The position numbers and the translations under genes were made by a program. Shown piece by piece: positions 1 through 7,450 of a stretch of 8,666 nucleotides of DNA. Positions within the stretch are counted from its first letter, which is position 1, and every line of letters starts with the position of its first letter. The notes beneath the pieces are model-generated. The model did not search any database, had not been told where the DNA came from, and saw only the letters and a list, made by a program, of their open reading frames with translations. The DNA comes from an uncultured Porphyromonadaceae bacterium. GTDB taxonomy: Bacteria; Bacteroidota; Bacteroidia; Bacteroidales; Muribaculaceae. The stretch spans positions 1-8,666 of the forward strand of contig UROS01000098.1 of NCBI GenBank assembly GCA_900549445.1, written 5' to 3'.

Positions 1-17
1 ATGTGTATAAGAGACAG
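1..17 (+). other. Residual Tn5/Nextera mosaic-end adapter (non-genomic)
   Basis: The first 17 bases, ATGTGTATAAGAGACAG, are identical to the last 17 bases of the 19-bp Tn5 mosaic end used in Nextera library adapters (AGATGTGTATAAGAGACAG), which lies directly before the genomic insert in such reads. It sits at the extreme edge of the window in the orientation expected for an adapter reading into an insert. No transposase gene is nearby, so a natural Tn5/IS50 end is very unlikely. Genomic sequence should be taken to begin at about base 18. Confidence 0.95.
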
Positions 18-32
18 GCAGGGAAGCCGGTG

Positions 33-3000
33 TCAGTCGAGCTGATGGCTTACCGGAATGAGCATGAAGGTAAATGAGCGGTCCTCGTAGGGTACGCGGT
101 ACTGCGGGAGCGGTTTCGCGCCCCAGGAGTTGACGCAGGCAAGTCCTGTCTGAGCCTTGTCGATGATGAGGTTGACGTAGCCGGCAGGTTCGACTTCGGG
201 CGAGTGGCTGTTGGTCTTCTCCGGGCCGTTGTCGAGGCTTTCGATGGAGTAATTCAGGGCGGAAGCCGAGAAGGGGGCTTCGGCAATCACCTCGAGCCCG
301 TTGCCGGCGCTGTCGAGCTGCTTCCAGTAGCGGATGTCGGTTTTCGTGCCGGTTTCCTGCGGACGGATGTAGGGGAAGAACTGCTCGGCCACGGTCTGGT
401 TGTAGATGCCGAGGAAAGTTGAGTGGTTGCGGTCGGAGTAGTTCTCGATGGGGCCGCGGCCGTAGTAACTGATGCGGTCGTAGGCGGCGGGCATGGGCAT
501 TTCCATTCCGAAGCGGAACATTTCGCTTACCTTGGCGTTTTTGTCGGTGGTCATGGCTTCGGTCACTTTCACGCATCCCGTGCCGTCGATTTCATATGTC
601 ATGGAGAGTTGAGCCTTTACGCCGGGCATGTCGTAGCCGGCCTTTACCGTCACGATACCGCCATCGGTCACGGCGGTGAGTCCGGTGAGCTTCATTTCGG
701 GATTTTTCCACGCTGCGAAGAGTTTCTGCGAGTTGCTGCCGTAGTCGTTGTCGGTGGGTGCGCGCCAGAAGTTGGGACGCAGGGCGCCATCCTCGTTGAT
801 AAGCTCGTGTCCGTTGGCCTCGTAGCGGTTCATCAGGCCGGTCTGTTTGCTGAATTCTATGGTGAAATTATCGCCGGATACGCTGATGAAGTTGCGGTGA
901 GATTCTGAAACCACGGGCGCGGCCGCGCCGGCGAGAGCCGGGAGGGTGAGCGCGGGGGAGGTGAGGGCAATCTGGGAGCGTGCTTCCACGTGGCCTGCAG
1001 GAAGAAGTCCGAGTTCGTTGTGCAGACGGTAGCTGATGTTGAGCAGCCATTCGCCCGAGCCGGTTATTTCGCCGTAGGGGATTTCAACGGTGCCGGTTGA
1101 CTGCGGAGCCACGTTGAGATCGTCGATTGAGCCTGAGCGGACGGGTATGCCGTCGTGGAGCAGCGTCCAGTCGAGGGTGAGGTCACTGAGGTCGCGGAAA
1201 AAGTATTCGTTCTGAACGTTGAAGCGGTTGCTGCCGGCCGGGGTAGTCCAGACGTTCTGATAGAAATATGCCACCTCGTCGGCGTGGGGGTTGGGCCGGC
1301 GGTCGGGGCTTACGATGCCGTTGGCGCAGAAATTGCCGTCGCTCGGGTCGTTGCGGTCAAAATCGCCTCCGTAGCCGTAGATTTCCTTGCCGTTGCTGCC
1401 GGTTTTGCGGATTCCCTGGTCAACGAAGTCCCAGATGAAGCCACCCTGAAGAGTGGGATACTTGCGGATGAGATCCCAGTACTCCTTGAAGCCGCCTTCG
1501 GAGTTGCCCATTGCGTGGGCATATTCGCACTGAATGAGCGGAATGGGTGCGCCGGGACTGCTGGCGAATTTCTCCATGCCGGCGTAGTCGTAATACATGG
1601 GGCAGAACACGTCGGTCATGCCCGTCTGGCCGGCCTGCTCGTACTGTACCGGGCGGCTCGGATCTTCGTTCTTTATCCATTTGTAGGCGGCCTCGAAGTT
1701 GGGGCCGTAGCCGGCTTCGTTGCCGAGGCTCCAGAAGATTACGGCGGGATGGTTGAAATTGCGCTCCACGTTGCGGCGGTTGCGCTCCAGGTGGGCGAGA
1801 GCGTAGTCTTTGTTCTTGGCGAGAGTCTTGTCGCCGTAGCCCATTCCGTGGCTCTCGAGATTGGCTTCCGCCACCATATATATACCGTATTTGTCGCAGA
1901 GGTCATACCAGAGTTCATCGTCGGGATAGTGGCAGGTGCGCACTGCGTTGACGTTGAGCTTCTTCATCAGTTTTATGTCCTGGAGCATTCGCTCGGCCGA
2001 CACCACATAGCCGCCGTCGGGGTCGAGTTCGTGGCGGTTGACGCCTTTGAACAGCACCGGCTTACCGTTGACGAGAATCTGACTGTTTTTCATCTCGATT
2101 TTACGGAAACCGACGTTGACGGGCACAACTTCGTCGGTGCCGTCGATAGCCGCTGTCAGGCGGTAGAGATAGGGAGTCTCGGCGCTCCATTTGCGGGGGG
2201 AGGGGACACGGATGGCAAGCCGCCCGCTGCCGTTTGCCCTGGTGGTGGCTACTTCGCGGCCCTCGGCGTCGGCGAGCGAGAGTGTTACCGGGGCCTTTCC
2301 GGTAAGGGTCAGGTCGACGTTGAGCACGCCGTCGGTATAATCGTTTTCAAGATCCGGAGTAACGCGCAGATCGGCTATTCGCTGCTTGTTACGGGCGAAG
2401 AGGTAACTGTCGCGCGCCACACCGCTCAGACGGAAAAAGTCCTGATCCTCGAGATACGATCCGTCGCACCAGCGGAATACCTGAAAACAGATCAGATTCT
2501 CGCGGCCGGGCACTATGTAGGGCGTGAGGTTGAATTCAGCCTCCAGCTTGCTGTCCTCGCTGTAGCCGACGAACTTGCCGTTGACCCAGAGATAGATATT
2601 GGAGGTGACTGAGCCGAAGTGGGCGAAGATTTCTTTCCCTTTCCACGATGCCGGCACCATGATTTCGCGGCGGTAAGTTCCGACGTGGTTCTGGGATTCC
2701 GGCACTACAGGAGGGTTGCTCTCGGCGATGTTGCGCCAGGGGTAGCCGGTGTTCACGTACAGAGGGTCGCCGTAGCCGTTGAGTTCCCACATTCCGGGAA
2801 CCTGAATGTTGTCCCAGCCCTTGTCGTTGAAGCCCGGTTTGAAAAAGTCGGTGGGACGCTGCGAGGCATCATTTACCCAATTGAATTTCCAGGTGCCGTT
2901 AAGGCTCAGATAATTGGCTGAATTTTTACGGTCGAGGCCGGCGAGGGCGGCTTCTCCTTTGGCGTAGGCGAATGAGGCGGCCCGCATAGGCGCGCGGTTT

Positions 3001-3098
3001 ACGGCGTTTACTTCAGGGTCTTTCCATTCCCTGAAGGTCTGTGCCGAAACCGACGACGCCAACAGCAGCAGAGCCGCTGCAGAAAAGTATCGGTTCAT
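33..3098 (-). CDS. Secreted GH2 beta-galactosidase, LacZ-like, five-domain
   Basis: This is a complete 1021-residue glycoside hydrolase family 2 enzyme of the LacZ type, predicted to remove terminal beta-galactose residues from oligosaccharides. Residues 1-19 form a signal peptide (MNRYF, hydrophobic core, then SVSA before Q20), so it should act in the periplasm, unlike cytoplasmic E. coli LacZ; I see no lipobox. Domains in order are a jelly-roll sugar-binding domain (about 60-235), an Ig-like domain (237-335), a TIM barrel (336-625), a second Ig-like/DUF4981 domain (640-725) and the C-terminal Bgal_small_N domain (738-1016). The acid/base is E461 in GNEAGYG and the nucleophile is E525 in CEYAHAMGN. 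E415 and H417 in ESHGM match the Mg-site residues of E. coli LacZ, W556 matches its W568, and W992 probably its W999. Length is close to E. coli LacZ (1023 aa). It starts 100 nt after the helicase gene, behind its own promoter box. No SusC/SusD or other sugar-utilisation gene is visible. Exact substrate cannot be read from sequence. Confidence 0.95.
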   Translation of the reverse strand: MNRYFSAAALLLLASSVSAQTFREWKDPEVNAVNRAPMRAASFAYAKGEAALAGLDRKNSANYLSLNGTWKFNWVNDASQRPTDFFKPGFNDKGWDNIQVPGMWELNGYGDPLYVNTGYPWRNIAESNPPVVPESQNHVGTYRREIMVPASWKGKEIFAHFGSVTSNIYLWVNGKFVGYSEDSKLEAEFNLTPYIVPGRENLICFQVFRWCDGSYLEDQDFFRLSGVARDSYLFARNKQRIADLRVTPDLENDYTDGVLNVDLTLTGKAPVTLSLADAEGREVATTRANGSGRLAIRVPSPRKWSAETPYLYRLTAAIDGTDEVVPVNVGFRKIEMKNSQILVNGKPVLFKGVNRHELDPDGGYVVSAERMLQDIKLMKKLNVNAVRTCHYPDDELWYDLCDKYGIYMVAEANLESHGMGYGDKTLAKNKDYALAHLERNRRNVERNFNHPAVIFWSLGNEAGYGPNFEAAYKWIKNEDPSRPVQYEQAGQTGMTDVFCPMYYDYAGMEKFASSPGAPIPLIQCEYAHAMGNSEGGFKEYWDLIRKYPTLQGGFIWDFVDQGIRKTGSNGKEIYGYGGDFDRNDPSDGNFCANGIVSPDRRPNPHADEVAYFYQNVWTTPAGSNRFNVQNEYFFRDLSDLTLDWTLLHDGIPVRSGSIDDLNVAPQSTGTVEIPYGEITGSGEWLLNISYRLHNELGLLPAGHVEARSQIALTSPALTLPALAGAAAPVVSESHRNFISVSGDNFTIEFSKQTGLMNRYEANGHELINEDGALRPNFWRAPTDNDYGSNSQKLFAAWKNPEMKLTGLTAVTDGGIVTVKAGYDMPGVKAQLSMTYEIDGTGCVKVTEAMTTDKNAKVSEMFRFGMEMPMPAAYDRISYYGRGPIENYSDRNHSTFLGIYNQTVAEQFFPYIRPQETGTKTDIRYWKQLDSAGNGLEVIAEAPFSASALNYSIESLDNGPEKTNSHSPEVEPAGYVNLIIDKAQTGLACVNSWGAKPLPQYRVPYEDRSFTFMLIPVSHQLD

Positions 3099-3127
3099 GA
3101 TGGCAATAGATTAGTGATAATGACAAG

Positions 3128-3135
3128 CAAATTTA
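3128..3135 (-). promoter_or_regulatory. Candidate Bacteroidota -7 box for the beta-galactosidase gene
   Basis: Read on the minus strand, TAAATTTG matches the Bacteroidota sigma-ABfr -7 consensus TAnnTTTG. It lies 29 nt before the ATG at 3098, which would leave a short leader of about 20 nt. No TTTG-like -33 element is found 19-21 nt upstream, so the promoter would be weak or activator-dependent. The match is short and rests on consensus only. Confidence 0.45.
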
Positions 3136-3170
3136 CAAAAAATACGCCGTTCCGCCTGTTCCCGCTTAAC

Positions 3171-3182
3171 TGTTATATAACA
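3171..3182. repeat. 12-bp perfect palindrome, possible operator
   Basis: TGTTATATAACA is a perfect 12-bp palindrome in the 100-nt gap between the helicase stop and the beta-galactosidase start, about 36 nt upstream of the candidate -7 box. Its placement near the -35/-45 region would suit binding by a dimeric regulator. With no central loop and no adjacent U-tract it is a poor terminator hairpin. A chance AT-rich palindrome cannot be excluded. Confidence 0.35.
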
Positions 3183-3198
3183 TACTCCTGCTCCCCGG

Positions 3199-6100
3199 CT
3201 ATACCTCAACGATTTTACCGAGCGGAGCGTACCATATGAATCCGCTCACCGGGGTGTCTGGGAAGTTGGCGGAGATGAGGCGCTTGTATGTCTTCATGTC
3301 GCTGAGATAGCGGTTGTCTTCCTCGCCGAATTTATAGTCGATGATTTCGATACGGCCGTCGGCGGTCCATACCACTCGGTCGGGGCGCAGGCTCGTGCCG
3401 TTGGGATGGCGGGAGTCAGCGGGGATGAGGATGGGACGCTCGGCGAGCAGGCGGGTGAATCCCTCGAACCAGCGTCGCGCAGGCTCGGAGGTAACGTAAC
3501 CGCGGATTTCGTCGGCGGTGGCTTTCTCTTTTGCAGCAGGGATGAGGCCGGCGCGTACGGCGCGGCGCACAGCGGTGTCAACGTCGGCGGCAGTGCGGAT
3601 TTTCGACATAATGCCGTGCATTATCGTGCCGTGGTCGCGTGCTTCTCCGAAGTCTTTGCGCAGATCCACCCGGGTGCCGCTCCATAGGTCGGTTCGCCGG
3701 AAGGTGCGGTACGGTGGCATCGCTAAGTTTTCCGACGGTTTTATGTCGCGTCGCGGGTGCTCATCCGGTTTACCGCGCGACGTTTCTTTTTCAGTGCCGG
3801 CAGTCGCGGAATCCTCGCGGCGGATGCCGAGTGTGAAAGTTCTTCCGTCGGTCGTCTCGAGTCCGGAGCACTTGTTGAGCGAGCTGCATATGAAGTTTCC
3901 CAGCGAAGAAATTTTGTCGTCGGAAGTCCTGGCTTTCCCGTCCGGCAATTTGGCGGCCGCGGTGACGATCAGCTCGTCGACGGCGCGGGTGAGCGCCACG
4001 TAGAGCACGTTGAACTCATCGAGGAGCGCGTCGCGGAAGTAGGCGTCGTACTGATCTTTCAGGGCGGTATCACGGAGGTCTTCCGTACATTTCATCACCA
4101 TCATCGGCGGCACGATCGCAGGGTCGAAGCCCGGAAACATGCGGCTCGTGTCGAACCACTGGAGGTCTTTGTTGATTTTCAGCTTGTAGGATGCGAACGG
4201 CACGTGCACGCACTTGTATTCCAGTCCTTTCGACTTGTGAACCGTTATCACGTTGATTGCACCCGGGTCAACACCTCCGGCTACCGACTGCTTCACACCG
4301 GATTCGTCCCACCAGCGCAGAAAGCCGGTAAGGTCGCTGTTTCCGGTGTCGCAGTAATCCAGAACCATGTCCTGGAGCGCAGAGATGAAAATATTGTCGG
4401 CCTGCAGAGCCGATTCGGGCAGATAGGTGCCGATTATGTTCTCTACGATCGAGGGGAGGTTAAGGCAGTCCATATCGGTGACACGGATTGCCATATCTGT
4501 TATTTCCTCGTCGGAGTACAGCGCCTGTGTGAGCGCTGAGGAACTTATGTCGGTGATATTGTCGCTGTTTTCGCGGTATTTTTTCAGAAAATACTCGAAT
4601 CGGTTAAGCAGAAGGGCGAGCGCGCGGCGGCTCGACCTGTCGGGCGCGGCATCCTCGCCCTTCCCGGTGCCGTAACGGGCGGATATATTGCTGATGGCGT
4701 TGGTGGATATGTAGCGAAGTACGCTGATGATGAGTCTTACAGAACGGTTCTGCGATACGAGAAGCGATTGATCCGACACTATCCGCAGGTCGGGGAAACG
4801 TTTGTCATCAAGCAACCGGTTGATCACACTTACACCCTCGGCCGCAGACCTGACAATCACTGCAATATCCGCCGGACGGTAGCCAATGCGGAGCTGCCTT
4901 GCCACTTCGTCGGCGAGCGAATCGAGCACCTGCGCCTTTAATTCAGCTTCGGTATTCTTTGAGCCGGTGCTGACCAGGGAAAATTTCACGTAGCCGCGTT
5001 TGGTCTTGTGTTTTTCAGGAATGAGTTGCTCTACACCGGCATATTCATGGTCAGCGAATCCCATTGTCTTTGCCATCTGTTTGAAAAACATATTGTTGAA
5101 CATCACCACGTCGGCGGAACTGCGCCAGTTTGTATTCTCTCCCGGAACAGTCCCGCGCACAATGCACTCGTCTGCACCGAGACTCCTGAAGCCCTCGGCC
5201 ACTTTGCCGAGAATCGACGGGTCGCTGCCGCGGAAACGGTAAATACTCTGCTTTACGTCGCCGATGAGCAGGTTGTCGTTGCCTTTCGAGAGGCTTTCGT
5301 CGATAAGCGGCCGCAAGTTGATCCACTGCATATGGGACGTGTCCTGAAATTCGTCGATCAGGAAATGGTTGAACATCTCGCCGATTTTTTCGTAGACAAA
5401 CGGTGTCTCGCAGTTGCCGATTATGCCGTGGAGAATCGAGTTTGTGTCTGACAGCAGAATCGCTTCGTGCTGCTGCCGGTACTCCTCTACGGAAGGCATT
5501 ACGTGGGATAGAAGTCCGAGAGTATAGATATTGTCGAGAGCTTTCCGTATCGGATGATTTACGGTGTAGCACCTGATTAAGGCATCCGTAGCGGCATGGA
5601 TAGTGGCGTCTGAGCCTGTGGTGCGGAACTCTTGTCCGCCGGAGGTATAGGCCTTGTCGATGTTTTCGTAAACATTCAGGCAGGTAGCGGACGGACTCGA
5701 GCGGCGCTCATTTGCTTTTTCAGTCCATTTGCGGAATAACGATGTCAGATTGGCGTTCACAGCAGTTTTCGTCTTGCCGTTGCCGCGCATTGCATAATCG
5801 TATTCGATATCTCCTATTGCCTTGAGTGCCGTCTGGCATGCTTCAACTGCGGCATCTTCCAGTCCGTTGTTCTTCAGTTCGTCGTTCAGACGGTTGCCGA
5901 ATTCGGTGAGCAGACTCCGATCCTCGAGGTATGCCATTATGCGTTCGTAGTTCATGACAAACGACTCACCCGAGGCATCGCAGATGAATTTTATGAAATT
6001 GTTGTAGACACTTATGTCGCGGTTGAGTATGTTGAATGAATGTCCCGACGCAATAAGCTGGCGCATGTAGCTTTTAAGCCACGCCTCGAGTGAGATTATG

Positions 6101-6609
6101 TCGCTGTCGGGGTGTTCGTTGTTGAGTTTCTCATACATCGCCGCCACGGAGCAGGCCACCACATAATTATTGTCGAGTTCGAGATTATAGTTGCCGTTGA
6201 GGTCGGCTTCGTGGGCAAAAGCTTTGAGTATGAGTTGGAAAAAGGCATCGATGGTGCTTACGTGAAAACCGTTGTAGTTGAACAGCATATTCCGCAGAGC
6301 GCGTCCGGATGCCTCGGCCAGATCGCCGGCGCCACAGTGGAGTATCTTCATCAGTTCCTCGCGGTGCGCACTTTCCGAGCGGGTGTCGGAAAGGAGGGCG
6401 AGTTCCTTGATAATGCGGTTTTTCATCTCCTCAGTGGCCTTGTTGGTAAAAGTGATGGCAAGTACCGAGCGGAAGCCGTCGTTGTCGCCTCGGCGCAGAC
6501 GGTATTCTCCGGTTTCGTTGTTTTTGAGGCCGAGGATGAGTTTTATGTATTCGCGTGCGAGAGTAAAGGTTTTGCCTGAGCCGGCGGAAGCCTTGTGGAT
6601 TGTAAGCAT
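3199..6609 (-). CDS. UvrD/RecB-type helicase with C-terminal PD-(D/E)XK nuclease (AddA-like)
   Basis: This complete 1136-residue protein is a superfamily 1A DNA helicase fused to a RecB-family nuclease, the layout of AddA and RecB, which process DNA double-strand ends for RecA-dependent repair. Helicase motifs are visible in order: Walker A ASAGSGKT (7-14, K13), Ia AITFTNKATEEM (51-62), STIDAFF (118-124), Walker B DEFQD (419-423), motif III GDVKQSIYRFRG (450-461), motif IV TNWRSS (493-498), motif V VITVHKSKGLEYK (787-799) and motif VI LYVALTRA (869-876). A charged low-complexity linker (about 930-965) leads to the nuclease domain: H998 in GTIMHG, D1077 in RPDR, D1091 and K1093 in IDYKFG, and Y1108 in place of the QxxxY element. 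I see no iron-sulfur cysteine cluster, which in AddAB belongs to AddB. The start is well fixed, since the Walker A motif follows at residue 7 as in relatives. It begins 25 nt after the SUI1 gene. No AddB/RecC-like gene is next to it. AddA is the best fit; a stand-alone RecB-like enzyme is the alternative. Confidence 0.92.
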   Translation of the reverse strand: MLTIHKASAGSGKTFTLAREYIKLILGLKNNETGEYRLRRGDNDGFRSVLAITFTNKATEEMKNRIIKELALLSDTRSESAHREELMKILHCGAGDLAEASGRALRNMLFNYNGFHVSTIDAFFQLILKAFAHEADLNGNYNLELDNNYVVACSVAAMYEKLNNEHPDSDIISLEAWLKSYMRQLIASGHSFNILNRDISVYNNFIKFICDASGESFVMNYERIMAYLEDRSLLTEFGNRLNDELKNNGLEDAAVEACQTALKAIGDIEYDYAMRGNGKTKTAVNANLTSLFRKWTEKANERRSSPSATCLNVYENIDKAYTSGGQEFRTTGSDATIHAATDALIRCYTVNHPIRKALDNIYTLGLLSHVMPSVEEYRQQHEAILLSDTNSILHGIIGNCETPFVYEKIGEMFNHFLIDEFQDTSHMQWINLRPLIDESLSKGNDNLLIGDVKQSIYRFRGSDPSILGKVAEGFRSLGADECIVRGTVPGENTNWRSSADVVMFNNMFFKQMAKTMGFADHEYAGVEQLIPEKHKTKRGYVKFSLVSTGSKNTEAELKAQVLDSLADEVARQLRIGYRPADIAVIVRSAAEGVSVINRLLDDKRFPDLRIVSDQSLLVSQNRSVRLIISVLRYISTNAISNISARYGTGKGEDAAPDRSSRRALALLLNRFEYFLKKYRENSDNITDISSSALTQALYSDEEITDMAIRVTDMDCLNLPSIVENIIGTYLPESALQADNIFISALQDMVLDYCDTGNSDLTGFLRWWDESGVKQSVAGGVDPGAINVITVHKSKGLEYKCVHVPFASYKLKINKDLQWFDTSRMFPGFDPAIVPPMMVMKCTEDLRDTALKDQYDAYFRDALLDEFNVLYVALTRAVDELIVTAAAKLPDGKARTSDDKISSLGNFICSSLNKCSGLETTDGRTFTLGIRREDSATAGTEKETSRGKPDEHPRRDIKPSENLAMPPYRTFRRTDLWSGTRVDLRKDFGEARDHGTIMHGIMSKIRTAADVDTAVRRAVRAGLIPAAKEKATADEIRGYVTSEPARRWFEGFTRLLAERPILIPADSRHPNGTSLRPDRVVWTADGRIEIIDYKFGEEDNRYLSDMKTYKRLISANFPDTPVSGFIWYAPLGKIVEV

Positions 6610-6634
6610 AGTCGGAGAAAGACAAGAGGTAGAA

Positions 6635-6976
6635 TCACATTCCCTTTATGCGGGTGTAGCCGAGCGAACCGAGCACTTTCCTGACATCGGCGCGACGGTC
6701 GCCCTGGATCAGAATTTCAGCACCGCGTGCGGATCCTCCGGTTCCCAGTTTCTGCTTGAGAGTTGCGGCGACGGAGGCAACTTCTTCATCAGAGCAGGTG
6801 AAACCGGCTATGATGGTGGCAGTTTTTCCTGCTCTTCCCTTGCGTTCGAGAATAATCTCAAGAACCGGCTTTTTCCGGTCTTTTTTCGTATTGTTTTCTT
6901 CGGTTGGCACGGCGGTGATGTCGTCGCCCTCCGGCAGAGTTGTGCCAAGTGCTGCAAGTTGTTCTTTCCAGTCCAT
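6635..6976 (-). CDS. SUI1/eIF1-like translation factor, YciH family
   Basis: A 113-residue protein whose C-terminal part (about 38-111) is an SUI1 domain, the fold of eukaryotic eIF1 and bacterial YciH. The diagnostic core is visible: a basic loop at 44-51 (ERKGRAGK), then KQKLGTGGSARGAEILIQGD (74-93) with the conserved GTGGS at 78-82 and the IQGD strand, then a final helix and a YTRIKGM tail. In eukaryotes eIF1 binds the small ribosomal subunit and guards start-codon selection; bacterial YciH is thought to act on initiation fidelity, but its normal role is poorly defined. The acidic and lysine-rich N-terminus (1-37) looks flexible. The start lies 2 nt after the stop of the upstream lipoprotein gene, so translation is probably coupled, and the helicase gene follows 25 nt downstream. 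Family identity is secure; the cellular role is inferred. Confidence 0.93.
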   Translation of the reverse strand: MDWKEQLAALGTTLPEGDDITAVPTEENNTKKDRKKPVLEIILERKGRAGKTATIIAGFTCSDEEVASVAATLKQKLGTGGSARGAEILIQGDRRADVRKVLGSLGYTRIKGM

Positions 6977-6978
6977 AA

Positions 6979-7446
6979 TCAGAAAACTACGGGGAATGAG
7001 TCTGCCGGTATCGAGTCGGGCTCCTCGGCATCTTCGAGTGACGGCGGATTGTCGATGTTGCCGGAGATACCGGCGAGCATCATCACGTATTTGTCGTCCT
7101 CGCGTGGAAGCGAGGAATAGAAAGCGCGGGCAGAGTCAGGGTTGAGGGCAAAAGCCTCCCGGTAGCAGTTTACGGCGTAGTCCACGTTGTCGCTGTCGTC
7201 AGTACGGTCGGTGAGCTGCATGTAGAGAATAGACATGCGTCCGAGCTGCGACACGGTAAGTCCTTTCTCATCCTTCAGATCGTTGAGGTTGTGGAGTATA
7301 TGAATAGCAGCGTCGACGTCGTTGACAGCTATGGCGTCCTGCGCCTCGGCAAGACGGTTGGCGGCCTCGGTTGCCTTGTCGGAGCAGCCGCAGGCTATAG
7401 TAAGAGTGAAAATGGCTGTAAAAAAGGCAGTAATAAGTTTTTTCAT
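6979..7446 (-). CDS. Small helical lipoprotein with TPR-like segment, unknown function
   Basis: A 155-residue protein that I cannot assign to a named family. Residues 1-20 are a lipoprotein-type signal (MKK, hydrophobic LITAFFTAIFTLTIA) and the lipid-bearing cysteine is C19 or C21 in IACGCSDK; neither fits the classical lipobox perfectly. The body is helical. Residues 24-58 and 63-108 read as helix pairs, and AVNCYREAFALNPDSARAFY (91-110) resembles one tetratricopeptide repeat, a protein-interaction motif. The C-terminal tail (135-151) is acidic and proline-containing, ending in FPVVF. A start at 7500 is possible, but the ATG at 7446 puts the signal peptide at the N-terminus, lies 4 nt after the preceding stop and avoids overlapping that gene. 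It is the second gene of the four-gene cluster and is followed after 2 nt by the SUI1 gene. Membrane anchoring is likely; the function is unknown. Confidence 0.8.
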   Translation of the reverse strand: MKKLITAFFTAIFTLTIACGCSDKATEAANRLAEAQDAIAVNDVDAAIHILHNLNDLKDEKGLTVSQLGRMSILYMQLTDRTDDSDNVDYAVNCYREAFALNPDSARAFYSSLPREDDKYVMMLAGISGNIDNPPSLEDAEEPDSIPADSFPVVF

Positions 7447-7450
7447 GCAA

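Noticed and set aside
1..17. Natural Tn5/IS50 end.
   Set aside because: The sequence stops exactly at the window edge, matches the engineered mosaic end rather than needing a natural one, and there is no transposase or target duplication nearby.
1155..2612. Open frame of 485 codons on the plus strand opposite the beta-galactosidase gene.
   Set aside because: It lies fully inside the antisense of a confident GH2 gene. The translation is a valine, alanine, glycine and histidine-rich mixture with no recognisable domain, as expected from reverse reading of biased codons.
3136..3201. Possible terminator after the helicase gene, with a T6 run on the minus strand near 3136-3142.
   Set aside because: No GC-rich stem precedes the T-run; the only symmetric element is the loopless AT-rich palindrome, which would not form a stable hairpin.
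3757..4539. Open frames on the plus strand opposite the helicase gene (for example 3757-4539 and 6278-7120).
   Set aside because: They are antisense shadows of strong helicase and SUI1 coding sequence, with no domain, no promoter and no family resemblance. The 6278-7120 frame also crosses three real genes.
5051..5572. Minus-strand frames nested inside the helicase gene (5051-5572, 3294-3581, 6431-6625).
   Set aside because: They are out-of-frame readings of the helicase, rich in arginine, serine and proline, while the helicase frame keeps all its motifs across the same bases. No frameshift is needed.
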